From the NCBI GenBank assembly GCA_002455255.1, contig DKKL01000035.1, positions 1-64,000 of the forward strand: DNA of 64,000 nucleotides, in the 5' to 3' direction. The notes under the pieces were generated by a model. The model made no database searches. It worked only from the letters and a program-made list of their open reading frames with translations, and was not told the DNA's origin. The position numbers were made by a program, and so were the translations under genes. This stretch comes from Candidatus Tepidiaquacellales bacterium UBA6667. GTDB lineage: Bacteria > Bacteroidota > Ignavibacteria > Tepidaquicellales > Tepidaquicellaceae. Numbering within the stretch: position 1 is the stretch's first letter; each line of letters opens with the position of its first letter. This document shows, piece after piece, positions 17,729-25,698 of the stretch.

Positions 17729-18763
17729 ATGCCTTCAAATTCTGATAACACACTACCGGAATTTAAATTTAATCTAAATAATCAGTCTGTCAGAGAATTA
17801 CCGTACGGTTGGGCAAAACAGGCAACGGTTATTGATTTTCCCGTGTCTAAAAATATTGCAGGCGTTCTTATGTATCTGAAACCTGGAGGACTTAGAGAAC
17901 TTCATTGGCATGCAAATGCTGCGGAATGGGGATATGTAATCTCAGGAAACGTTAGAACTACTATAGTTGACCCTGAAGGCAGATTTGAATATAATGAATT
18001 TAAAGAAGGTGATATTTGGTATTTCCCACGAGGTCATGGACATTCGATTGAAGGTCTAAGCCCTGAGGGGACTACATTTATGTTGGTTTTTGATAATGGT
18101 TCCTTTTCAGAATTTGCAACTTTCAGTTTAACCGATTGGCTTTCTCAAACACCGAAAGAAATTGTAGCAAAAAATTTAGGACTTTCTCAAGAAGAATTGA
18201 ATTCACTTCCTGATAAAGAGGTTTATATCGTTCCTGCAAGTGAAAATATTGGCGATAAATCTGAAAACTCTTCTCCTCTTACTCATAAATATGAGTTGAT
18301 GTCACAGTCTCCAACTCACGATCATGATGGCGGTAAACTATGGATTTCTTCCTCTGTGGAATTTCCAATTTCTGAAACAATAACAGGTGCTATATTACAA
18401 TTAAATCCAGGTTCATTACGTGAACTTCACTGGCATCCTAACGCTGATGAATGGATTTATATACTTTCCGGAAAAATCAGACTGACAGTTTTTGCTTCTT
18501 CTGCAAAATCTTCCGTTGTTGAATTAGAAAAAGGTGAAGTTGGATATACTCCAATGGGATATGGACACTCAATTGAAAATATTGGTGAAGAAGTCTGCAA
18601 AATTATTGTCGTTTTTAACAGCGGAGTGTATGAAGAAATTTCTCTTACATCATGGCTTTCATCAAATCCTGAATCAATCGTTTCAGGAAATTTAAACTTA
18701 CCTCCGGAAATTGTAAAAAAATTACCCAAGAAAGAAAAATTTATTATATCCGGCAAAAAATAA
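17729..18763 (+). CDS. Bicupin, oxalate decarboxylase family
   Basis: A 344-residue protein with two cupin domains and no signal peptide. Each domain keeps a complete metal site: H59, H61, E66 and H105 in the first, and H234, H236, E241 and H280 in the second. Segments such as LRELHWH, GHGHSIEG and FSLTDWLSQTPKEI closely follow Bacillus OxdC, which splits oxalate to formate and CO2. The active-site lid, SENST in OxdC, reads SEFAT here (127-131): the catalytic Glu is kept, Asn and Ser are replaced. That lid governs decarboxylase versus oxidase behaviour, so the activity is uncertain. No formate or oxalate genes are near. Confidence 0.85.
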   Translation: MPSNSDNTLPEFKFNLNNQSVRELPYGWAKQATVIDFPVSKNIAGVLMYLKPGGLRELHWHANAAEWGYVISGNVRTTIVDPEGRFEYNEFKEGDIWYFPRGHGHSIEGLSPEGTTFMLVFDNGSFSEFATFSLTDWLSQTPKEIVAKNLGLSQEELNSLPDKEVYIVPASENIGDKSENSSPLTHKYELMSQSPTHDHDGGKLWISSSVEFPISETITGAILQLNPGSLRELHWHPNADEWIYILSGKIRLTVFASSAKSSVVELEKGEVGYTPMGYGHSIENIGEEVCKIIVVFNSGVYEEISLTSWLSSNPESIVSGNLNLPPEIVKKLPKKEKFIISGKK

Positions 18764-18766
18764 AAT

Positions 18767-19912
18767 TTAATTACCCATTATATTATTAAACTCTTCAAAA
18801 AATGAATAGTTTGTTTGGTATTCACCTGTCAAACTGTCTTTTACAACTGTAACATTTACCAATAATGGATTTATAATCCAAGGGTCTGTATGCTCGGTAA
18901 AAACCTTTGGTGCATTTTGATATAACCCATAAGTTGCAGCACTGAATTTTTTGTATGATGTAAACTTATTGTATGCATCAGTTAAATAATTTTTTCTGCT
19001 ATCAAACCACTCGCTATATTTCAAAAAATCTACCCACTCATCTCTACTAACAGGATTATGAATAGCAAAATTTAAATATTCATAAACCAACATTCCTTTT
19101 TCTCTGTCAAACTTTATCGATAGAATTTGAGGTATAGTATCAGTGAGATGGAGTTTCCATTGATTTTTTAATGAGAACTCTGTTATTAAAATTTTTTGAT
19201 TTTCTCTTATTAAAGGATTTACAAACTCAAATGCACTGTCAATATCATCCATATAAGTATGATGTATATGTAAATCAATTCCCGTAATCCAATCTGTTTT
19301 ATTTGCAAATTCTATCATTGTTTTAGCGGCTTCTGTTTGCCAGGATGGCTTCCACAAATTATCAAACGCACCAATATATAATGGAATTTTTTTTGATTGC
19401 AGGTTTTTAAAATTATTTACTTTTTCGGCAACTGCTATATAAAAATTTGATAATCTTTCATCTCGTTGATCTTTTTTCGATTCGATGAATGGCTCGTTTC
19501 CGCAAACAAGATGGTCACAATTATCATATATTATACTCAATAAAGTATCTAAAAAATTTAATTCAGATTTAATTTCAGCAGTTGTGATTGGTAAATTTTT
19601 TTCTTCAAAGTTAAATTTAATATTTAAAATGACTGAATAACCATTATTATATATTTCTTTTAATTTTTTTAATCCGCTATCGCTGTAAATTTTTCTCCCC
19701 ATTTCTCTATAATGAAAATAATCAACAAATCCCCGAATCACCTTTGCTCCACATCTGACCAAATCAATTTTATTTATCTGTTCAAATACTCCGTTATAGT
19801 TAACTCCTAATTTACTTTTTGAATTATCATTAATGTTCTGCGAATATGTTTTGAATGAGAAAAAGTTGAAAAATATTGAAATGAATAATATTTTGATTAA
19901 AACTTTATTCAT
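18767..19912 (-). CDS. Secreted TIM-barrel-like protein, probable clan GH-A glycosidase
   Basis: A 381-residue protein with a signal peptide ending near TYSQ. I do not recognise a named family, but the layout suits a clan GH-A (alpha/beta)8 glycosidase: an Asn-Glu pair in LVCGNEPF (E140, candidate acid/base) and a second Glu in ILITEFS (E245, candidate nucleophile), with ITGIDLHIHHTY between. The spacing of about 105 residues is acceptable. Substrate unknown. The start overlaps the methyltransferase stop by eight bases, which ties it to the methyltransferase and nucleotidyltransferase. Confidence 0.55.
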   Translation of the reverse strand: MNKVLIKILFISIFFNFFSFKTYSQNINDNSKSKLGVNYNGVFEQINKIDLVRCGAKVIRGFVDYFHYREMGRKIYSDSGLKKLKEIYNNGYSVILNIKFNFEEKNLPITTAEIKSELNFLDTLLSIIYDNCDHLVCGNEPFIESKKDQRDERLSNFYIAVAEKVNNFKNLQSKKIPLYIGAFDNLWKPSWQTEAAKTMIEFANKTDWITGIDLHIHHTYMDDIDSAFEFVNPLIRENQKILITEFSLKNQWKLHLTDTIPQILSIKFDREKGMLVYEYLNFAIHNPVSRDEWVDFLKYSEWFDSRKNYLTDAYNKFTSYKKFSAATYGLYQNAPKVFTEHTDPWIINPLLVNVTVVKDSLTGEYQTNYSFFEEFNNIMGN

Positions 19913-20498
19913 ATTTCATTGCAATTATATACATATGTTTTTCAGGAAACTGATCAGATTCTAAATGTCTGAGTATAAATTTATTCTTTAGTAAAATTTT
20001 TAAGTTTTCATTAACACCAATTGAACTGTAATTGAAAGTATCATTTTTCCAATTGCTTGTGTGTTGCCCAATATCATCTCCAAAAGTATAAATTAATATT
20101 CCATTCTTTGCGGTAAATTTGCAAAGTTTATTTAAGACCGGCTTTTGCTTCTTTAATGGTAAATGGAATATACTGTCCCAGGCGATTACCAAATCAAATT
20201 TTTTATCAGTATTCCAATTGCAAATATCTGAATGAATAAAATTTGAAGATGGATGTTTTTGTTTTGCTAATTTTATCATCTCTATTGAGGCATCAACTCC
20301 GGTAACTTTAAATCCTTCGGAAATAAGTTTATTTGTTATCCTTCCGCCGCTTCCACATCCAATATCCAAAGCATTATTTCTTTTCTTACAAAACTTTATA
20401 GCCCTCTCAATTTGAGATACTCCATAATTTGAATTCTTATGTTCTTCATCCCACCATTTCGCAATCTTGTCGTATTTGTTTCCGATACTTTGATTCAA
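19905..20498 (-). CDS. Class I SAM-dependent methyltransferase
   Basis: A 197-residue Rossmann-fold methyltransferase. Motif I is ALDIGCGSGGRIT, followed by the acidic end of strand 2 (VTGVDASIEMI), FIHSDICNW and FDLVIAWDSIFHLP. The substrate cannot be read. The start is apparently TTG at 20498. It is co-transcribed with the GH-A-like gene (overlap) and follows the nucleotidyltransferase by six bases. Confidence 0.88.
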   Translation of the reverse strand: MNQSIGNKYDKIAKWWDEEHKNSNYGVSQIERAIKFCKKRNNALDIGCGSGGRITNKLISEGFKVTGVDASIEMIKLAKQKHPSSNFIHSDICNWNTDKKFDLVIAWDSIFHLPLKKQKPVLNKLCKFTAKNGILIYTFGDDIGQHTSNWKNDTFNYSSIGVNENLKILLKNKFILRHLESDQFPEKHMYIIAMKYE

Positions 20499-20504
20499 TT
20501 TATT

Positions 20505-21197
20505 TTAATTTAAATTCTCTGCCTTGCCTATATCTTTAAATGAACTATTACCTGAATTTAAACCAATACAATTTTCATTTAATGATAAATAAATATTTAA
20601 AATATCTAAAAATTCCTTGTTCAAACCCATTGAAAAAATCTTGTTCGAAATTATATGAACTCCATTAAATGCAAATTTTCTTTCTTCCGGTGTTGAGTCT
20701 GTTGCTCGTCCTATTAATTTCATTTTCTCATCAAACTCCAAATACCTTGAAGTTTTTCGTTTCTGAACAAGTAACATTGCAAGCGGGGAATCTTCCATTT
20801 TATCTCCTCTGTTCAAAAAAATTCTCTCCCACTCGTCCTTCATCTCATTCAAATCAAAATCTGTATCAACATCTACATTTATTACAAAAAAATAATCACA
20901 ATTATTTAAATACTTCTCTGCATTTAAAATTCCCCCTCCAGTTCCCAAAATTTCCGGTTCATAACTTAATCTTATCTTAATTCCGAAATCCCGTTGATAA
21001 AAATATTCTTCCATCTTATCCGCAAAATGATGAGTGTTAATAATTATTTCTTCACAACCTGCATTTTTTAATCTATCAATTTGATATTCAATCATTGGCT
21101 TTCCTTTAAATTCAACCAATGCTTTCGGAAGTGTATCTGTTAATGGTTTCAGTCTTGTCCCAAATCCGGCACTTAAAATCATTCCTTTATGTTTCAT
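20505..21197 (-). CDS. Sugar-1-phosphate nucleotidyltransferase, MurU/ManC-like
   Basis: A 230-residue nucleotidyltransferase with the signature ILSAGFGTRLKPLTDTLPKALVEFKGKPMIEY, then EEIIINTHHFADKM, LGTGGGILNA and FFVINVDVDTDFD. The nearest known type is MurU, which makes UDP-MurNAc from MurNAc-1-phosphate in peptidoglycan recycling, or a mannose-1-phosphate guanylyltransferase. The usual partner kinase AmgK is not in the window. It is divergent from nadA over a 77-bp A+T-rich gap. Confidence 0.82.
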   Translation of the reverse strand: MKHKGMILSAGFGTRLKPLTDTLPKALVEFKGKPMIEYQIDRLKNAGCEEIIINTHHFADKMEEYFYQRDFGIKIRLSYEPEILGTGGGILNAEKYLNNCDYFFVINVDVDTDFDLNEMKDEWERIFLNRGDKMEDSPLAMLLVQKRKTSRYLEFDEKMKLIGRATDSTPEERKFAFNGVHIISNKIFSMGLNKEFLDILNIYLSLNENCIGLNSGNSSFKDIGKAENLN

Positions 21198-21274
21198 TAT
21201 ATGAAATTAAATAATTTTCTTATCGTTTAATTTCTAAATTAATATATATATTTTATATTTATAATATTAAATAA

Positions 21275-22246
21275 ATGACAGAAACTTTATCAACTGAAAA
21301 GACTATTTCTAAAATTGATCCGGCTTTAAACTTAAGACAGGAAATTTTAAAATTAAAAAAAGAACTTAACGCTGTTATTCTTGCACATTATTATCAGGAA
21401 TCTGAAATTCAGGATCTTGCAGATTTTATTGGTGACTCTCTACAGCTCGCCCAGAATGCAGAAAAAACTGATGCAGATGTAATAGTATTTGCAGGTGTTC
21501 ATTTTATGGCAGAGACTGCGAAAATTCTCAACCCGAATAAACTTGTATTACTCCCCGACTTAAATGCGGGCTGTTCTCTTGCTGAGGGCTGTCCGGCTGA
21601 TTTATTGCTTAAATTTAAAAATCAAAATCCCGGACACATTTTAATTTCATATATAAACTGTTCCGCGGATGTAAAAGCTATTTCTGATATAATTTGCACT
21701 TCTTCCAATGCAGTTAAAATTGTTGAACAAATTCCAAAAGATACCGGTATTATTTTTGCACCGGATAAAAATCTTGGAAACTGGGTAATGAAAAAAACAG
21801 GCAGAGAGATGAAGATGTGGCAAGGTGCGTGTATTGTTCACGAAACTTTCAGTGCTAAAAAAATATTCGAATTAAAACTTAAACATCCAAATGCGAAGCT
21901 AATAGCTCATCCTGAATGTGAAGAGCAAGTATTAAAAAATGCTGATTTTATTGGCTCTACAAGTTCGCTTTTAAATTTTGTAATTACGGATTCAAGTAAA
22001 GAATTCATTGTTGCTACAGAACCCGGAATTTTACATCAAATGGAGTTGAAAGCTCCCGGAAAAAAACTTATACCTGCTCCTCCGGAATCAAGCTGTGCTT
22101 GCAACGAATGCCCGTATATGAAATTGAATACTTTGGAAAAATTATATTTATGTATGAGGAATAAAAAACCTGAAGTAACACTTGATGAGGAAATTAGGAA
22201 AAAAGCATATCTTTCTTTGAAAAGAATGCTTGAGATGAGTAAATAA
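21275..22246 (+). CDS. nadA: Quinolinate synthase A
   Basis: Makes quinolinate from iminoaspartate and dihydroxyacetone phosphate in NAD synthesis. It has 323 residues. The three cysteines expected to hold the [4Fe-4S] cluster are C100 (LNAGCSLAEGC), C186 (WQGACIVHE) and C279 (CACNECPYMK). HYYQESEIQDLADFIGDS is the N-terminal signature. nadB and nadC are not here. The gene converges on the RNase P RNA, with only a few bases between. Confidence 0.97.
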   Translation: MTETLSTEKTISKIDPALNLRQEILKLKKELNAVILAHYYQESEIQDLADFIGDSLQLAQNAEKTDADVIVFAGVHFMAETAKILNPNKLVLLPDLNAGCSLAEGCPADLLLKFKNQNPGHILISYINCSADVKAISDIICTSSNAVKIVEQIPKDTGIIFAPDKNLGNWVMKKTGREMKMWQGACIVHETFSAKKIFELKLKHPNAKLIAHPECEEQVLKNADFIGSTSSLLNFVITDSSKEFIVATEPGILHQMELKAPGKKLIPAPPESSCACNECPYMKLNTLEKLYLCMRNKKPEVTLDEEIRKKAYLSLKRMLEMSK

Positions 22247-22249
22247 AAA

Positions 22250-22643
22250 AACCTTCTGCCGCATAAGCCGGATTCTGTTTTGTCCGAAAACAAATGACAA
22301 TCATTTATCTTGGATTAACATTGCTGTTAACCACTTTGCAACCTACCCCGGGAGAATGTTTAAGCAAGCAGAGCTTTAATCTCCCTATATTTGGTTTTGC
22401 TCCGGATGAGTATGTCAATCTCTGAAATTGCTTTCAGAATGGTAGGCTCTTACCCTGCCGTTTCACCGTTATTCCATTGCTTTCGCAATGAAACAGTCTT
22501 CATCTCTGTAACACTTTCTGCAATATATTCTTGGGAATATATTGCCCGGGATATCATCCCGGCATCCCTGCTTTTATGGAGTCCGGACTTTCCTCACTTT
22601 CCGGATTTCTCCGGAACTGCGCGATTGTCTGCGGCGGAAGGAA
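22250..22643 (-). ncRNA. rnpB: RNase P RNA, bacterial type A
   Basis: Catalytic RNA that trims tRNA 5' ends. On the minus strand the conserved blocks appear in order: the 5' region with GAGGAAAGTCCGGACTCC (about 22570-22595), GTGAAACGGCAGGGTAAGAG (about 22440-22470), GGGTAGG near 22345, and the 3' ACAGAATCCGGCTTA (about 22265-22280). The P1 helix closes the molecule: CTTCCGCCGCA at the 5' end pairs with TGCGGCAGAAG at the 3' end (22630-22640 with 22253-22263, one mismatch). A run of seven U follows and probably ends the transcript. The ends are good to a few bases. The rnhA gene is just upstream. Confidence 0.96.
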
Positions 22644-22663
22644 ATTTTTTAAAGAACAAAATC

Positions 22664-23110
22664 TTATTTAAAGTTCAGTTGAAAATTTTCAACTGAAACT
22701 TTATTTACTTTTTCTGATTCGTCTATTGCTTCATTTGCAAGTTTATCTGCTTCACGGTTTTCTTCTCTCGGTATATGAACTATACTCCACATTCCTGCAA
22801 ATCTATTCTTCAGTTTATTTATTGCCTCTTCCTTCAATTCTTTTAGACTCTCATTGTTCACTTTATATTTCCCGTTAATCTGATTCACCATTAATTCACT
22901 GTCTGACTGAAAAATTATCTTATCTTGCGGTTTAACATTTAATATGTCTATTGCTCTTATAAACGCAATGTATTCGGCAACATTGTTCGTTGCATTTCCA
23001 ATAAACTCTTTATACACATTGACTTCATCATCTTTCATAATGAAAATTCCTATTCCTGCTTTACCGGGATTTCCGCGTGAAGCACCATCCGTCTTTACCA
23101 ATACATTCAT
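22664..23110 (-). CDS. rnhA: Ribonuclease HI family protein
   Basis: Cleaves RNA in RNA-DNA hybrids. It has 148 residues. The four acidic catalytic residues are D8 (KTDGASRGNPG), E46 (NNVAEYIAF), D70 (FQSDSELMV) and D122 (READKLAN). The sequence is of the short type without the E. coli basic protrusion. Its last codons form a perfect 20-bp palindrome. It lies 20 bases upstream of rnpB and downstream of the zinc-ribbon gene on the same strand. Confidence 0.93.
   Translation of the reverse strand: MNVLVKTDGASRGNPGKAGIGIFIMKDDEVNVYKEFIGNATNNVAEYIAFIRAIDILNVKPQDKIIFQSDSELMVNQINGKYKVNNESLKELKEEAINKLKNRFAGMWSIVHIPREENREADKLANEAIDESEKVNKVSVENFQLNFK
22676..22695. repeat. Perfect 20-bp palindrome at the 3' end of rnhA
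   Basis: CAGTTGAAAATTTTCAACTG equals its own reverse complement, and flanking bases (AAAGTT and AACTTT) extend the match with one extra base. It lies within the last codons of rnhA, 33 bases before the rnpB 5' end. As RNA it could fold as a long hairpin; no U run follows directly, so it is not a clear terminator. Confidence 0.6.
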
Positions 23111-23116
23111 TGATTT

Positions 23117-23950
23117 CTAACCTATTAATTTTTCATCTACAAGTATTCTTCCGCAAGACTGGCATGTATAAAGTTTGGCAGCCGATCTTATCTCAATTTC
23201 TCTCTGTGGCGGAATTGAATTAAAACATCCGCTACAGTTCCCGCGTCTCACAACAGCAACTGCACTTCCTTTCATCGTTTTATTTATTCTCTCATAAAGT
23301 TTCTTAATATGATCTTCAAGTCTGACTGTAAGTTTCTCTTTTTTATTTTTGAGTTCAAGTTCTTCCTGTGAATATTTTTCATCAAGTTCTTGAAGCGAAT
23401 CTTCATTTGATTTCAAATCTGCCGATATTTCATCAGATGATGCTCTCAATTCCTGAATTTCATTTGAAAGTATTTCTTCTATCTCTGATAAATCTTTTAA
23501 TCTCTTTTCTCCTTTTTCAATTGTTTCATATTGTGTATCTATTGATTTCATTATGGTATCATATTCTTTGTTACTTTTCGCATTATATTTCTGTTCGTCA
23601 TATTTTGCAATCTTATCCTCACCTTTTTTAATCGTTTTCCTTAAACTACCTTCTTCATCTTTTAGTTTTGCAAGTTCTGCAGTCTTTGAGTCTAATTCTT
23701 CCCAAATCTTATCAAGTGTTACTTTTTGTTCGCTTATTCTATCAGGTAAATCTCCTTTTTCATCATCTATATCTTTAAGGTCTTCATCAATTTTGCAAAG
23801 TTCATAAAGAATTTTTAATTCTTCTTCTATCCTTGGCTTAATGCTTTTATCCACTGCCTCGAAGTATTCATAAACTTTCGATTCTTTCTCTACGTTATCT
23901 TCACTGTTCATTTCTTCAGGTTTTTCGTTTTCAATGTTATTGACTGTCAT
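23117..23950 (-). CDS. Coiled-coil protein with C4 zinc ribbon (DUF164/CT398-like)
   Basis: A 277-residue cytoplasmic protein. From about residue 35 to 220 it is a long, strongly charged helix with heptad spacing, an antiparallel coiled-coil rod. The end holds a zinc ribbon with two CxxC pairs (CSGCFNSIPP and YTCQSCGRIL). An acidic N-terminal stretch of about 25 residues is extra. The molecular role is unsettled; the family commonly sits beside Nif3 and RNase H genes, as it does here, three bases from the Nif3-like gene. Confidence 0.85.
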   Translation of the reverse strand: MTVNNIENEKPEEMNSEDNVEKESKVYEYFEAVDKSIKPRIEEELKILYELCKIDEDLKDIDDEKGDLPDRISEQKVTLDKIWEELDSKTAELAKLKDEEGSLRKTIKKGEDKIAKYDEQKYNAKSNKEYDTIMKSIDTQYETIEKGEKRLKDLSEIEEILSNEIQELRASSDEISADLKSNEDSLQELDEKYSQEELELKNKKEKLTVRLEDHIKKLYERINKTMKGSAVAVVRRGNCSGCFNSIPPQREIEIRSAAKLYTCQSCGRILVDEKLIG

Positions 23951-23952
23951 TT

Positions 23953-24585
23953 TTATATTTTTACTATTTTATAATTTTTCCCGGATTTGTAAATTGCTGT
24001 TTTTACTTTGAGTTTTTTTAATTCTTCAATGTCAGTTTTTTCATACTCCCTCGCATAAATTCCTAAATTCAAAATCTTTTCTTTAAATATTTTATCACTT
24101 CTAAATAATGGATTTATTTTTGATAGTGATTCATTCAAATCAATTAGTTTTTTAAATTTTAATAATATTCCGTTTGTTCTGTTTGTCCTTCTTTTGAAAT
24201 CATATATCTCATATGCTACTTCTTCATATGGATGTGAATCTAACATAGCATTAATAACTTTATTAAGGTTTGATGTTTCACACTCCATTTCTAATTTTAC
24301 TTCGTTTACAAATTCAAGTTTACCTTTTTCTCCTTTTGTAGGATTTGCATTTCCTGTTGGGAAGAACGATCCTGTTCCTTTTGTTCTGAATGAACAATTT
24401 TTATAATTACCAATTACGCCTGCTCCTGCTTTACTCATCGATTTAAAAACAGTTTCAACTTCTTTTTCCGGAATAAAAACAACTATTTTCTTTTTTTCTA
24501 AAAAATAAAAATTTATAACAGAAATTTCTTTTACAATTTTTTTTAAAAATAATTTATTAATTATATTTTCTTCTGTGATTATCAA
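23953..24585 (-). CDS. Nif3-related protein lacking the N-terminal metal domain
   Basis: A 210-residue protein. Residues from about 33 to 135 match the PII/CutA-like insertion domain of Nif3/YqfO proteins (VVFIPEKEVETVFKSM, GAGVIGNYKNCSFRTKGTGSF, PYEEVAYEIYDF). The preceding Nif3 domain of about 110 residues, with its metal-binding histidines, is absent: only 32 unrelated residues come first. The C-terminal 70 residues do not show the usual HxxxE end either. It may be a stand-alone binding domain or a shortened gene still expressed. The start is TTG at 24585. It is followed at three bases by the zinc-ribbon gene. Confidence 0.75.
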   Translation of the reverse strand: MIITEENIINKLFLKKIVKEISVINFYFLEKKKIVVFIPEKEVETVFKSMSKAGAGVIGNYKNCSFRTKGTGSFFPTGNANPTKGEKGKLEFVNEVKLEMECETSNLNKVINAMLDSHPYEEVAYEIYDFKRRTNRTNGILLKFKKLIDLNESLSKINPLFRSDKIFKEKILNLGIYAREYEKTDIEELKKLKVKTAIYKSGKNYKIVKI

Positions 24586-24595
24586 ATTTTTTTAC

Positions 24596-24627
24596 AAAAA
24601 AAAAGGGGCTTTAAATTAGCCCCTTTT
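24596..24627 (-). terminator. Intrinsic terminator after metF
   Basis: On the minus strand a stem AAAAGGGGCT / AGCCCCTTTT with a short A+T loop is followed by nine T. It ends the TolB-like/metF transcript before the Nif3-like operon. Its core (GGGGCT...AGCCCC) is the same as that of the terminator at 1192-1222. Confidence 0.88.
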
Positions 24628-24739
24628 ATAGTCTTTGTTATATGTTTTTTAAGTACAATTTATTTAAATACTTTAATCTCATGTTAAATAATATAAAAAC
24701 ATCAGTTTATTTAAACAATGTATTAAATTTTTCTTATTT

Positions 24740-25690
24740 TTAAAGTTTTAATTTCTCTAAAAGTTTTTTTATTGGTTTCAGATTTTGCATTACATAAAAA
24801 TGAATTGAAGGTGCACCATTCTCAAGTAATTCCATACTTTGTTTATATGCCCATTCAACCCCAATATCCATTACATGTTCAGGTTTTGCGGCTTCTATTT
24901 CTTCCGAAAGTGCATCAGGTATTTCTATGTAAAAATTAGCAGGAATTGTGGTAAGATGTCTTTTTGTTGTTAAAATTTTTAATCCGGGAATTATTGGTAC
25001 TTCAATCCCTTCATCTCTGCAAGCTTTCACATAATTAAAATAATTTTTATTTTCATAAAACATCTGAGATACGATGTAATCTGCTCCATTTTTAATTTTC
25101 GTATTGACTGTTTTAATATCCGATTTTATATTTGGTGCTTCAAAATGTTTCTCCGGATATGCTCCTACTCCTATACAAAAATTTGTTGGAGTTGCATCAA
25201 GTAAATCTTCATCAAGATATTTACCTTTGTTCATATCGGAAATCTGTTTAACTAAATCGCATGCATATTCATTTCTTGTTTTACCTTCGGAAACAGGTTT
25301 TACAAATCCGGTATCATCACCCCTAATTGCCAATACGTTTTCAATTCCAAGATAATTAAGTTCTATTAGTGCATCTTCTGTTTCTTCTTTTGTAAATCCT
25401 CTGCAGAGAAGATGAGGTACGGTGTCCACATTATATTTGTTCTTAATGGCAACACTAATTCCTATAGTACCCGGTTTCTTTCTTTTTACTTTTTTCCTGA
25501 TTCCCGTCGGAGTTTCTTCATACTGTACCTCAGCTGAATGAGAAGTAACATCAATAAATGGCGGATTATATTTCATCAATTCTTCTACTATAGCAAATAT
25601 CTTTCCTATATCTCCACCTCTTGGAATAGGAATAATTTCAAAACTGATAAACGGACTTTTTGCCTTTGCTAAATGTTCAGTAACTTTCAT
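24740..25690 (-). CDS. metF: 5,10-methylenetetrahydrofolate reductase
   Basis: FAD-dependent reduction of methylene-THF to methyl-THF for methionine synthesis. It has 316 residues in a TIM-barrel pattern: FISFEIIPIPRGG near the N-terminus (its Glu matches the catalytic position), DVTSHSAEV, PHLLCRGFTKEE, LAIRGDD, VSQMFYENKNYF and PGLKILTTK. No metE/metH or riboswitch is seen beside it. It lies eight bases after the TolB-like gene. Confidence 0.95.
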   Translation of the reverse strand: MKVTEHLAKAKSPFISFEIIPIPRGGDIGKIFAIVEELMKYNPPFIDVTSHSAEVQYEETPTGIRKKVKRKKPGTIGISVAIKNKYNVDTVPHLLCRGFTKEETEDALIELNYLGIENVLAIRGDDTGFVKPVSEGKTRNEYACDLVKQISDMNKGKYLDEDLLDATPTNFCIGVGAYPEKHFEAPNIKSDIKTVNTKIKNGADYIVSQMFYENKNYFNYVKACRDEGIEVPIIPGLKILTTKRHLTTIPANFYIEIPDALSEEIEAAKPEHVMDIGVEWAYKQSMELLENGAPSIHFYVMQNLKPIKKLLEKLKL

Positions 25691-25698
25691 TAATTATG

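Noticed and set aside
22391..22696. A 101-residue plus-strand frame across the RNase P RNA
   Set aside because: It lies inside the highly conserved RNase P RNA and has no protein-like pattern.
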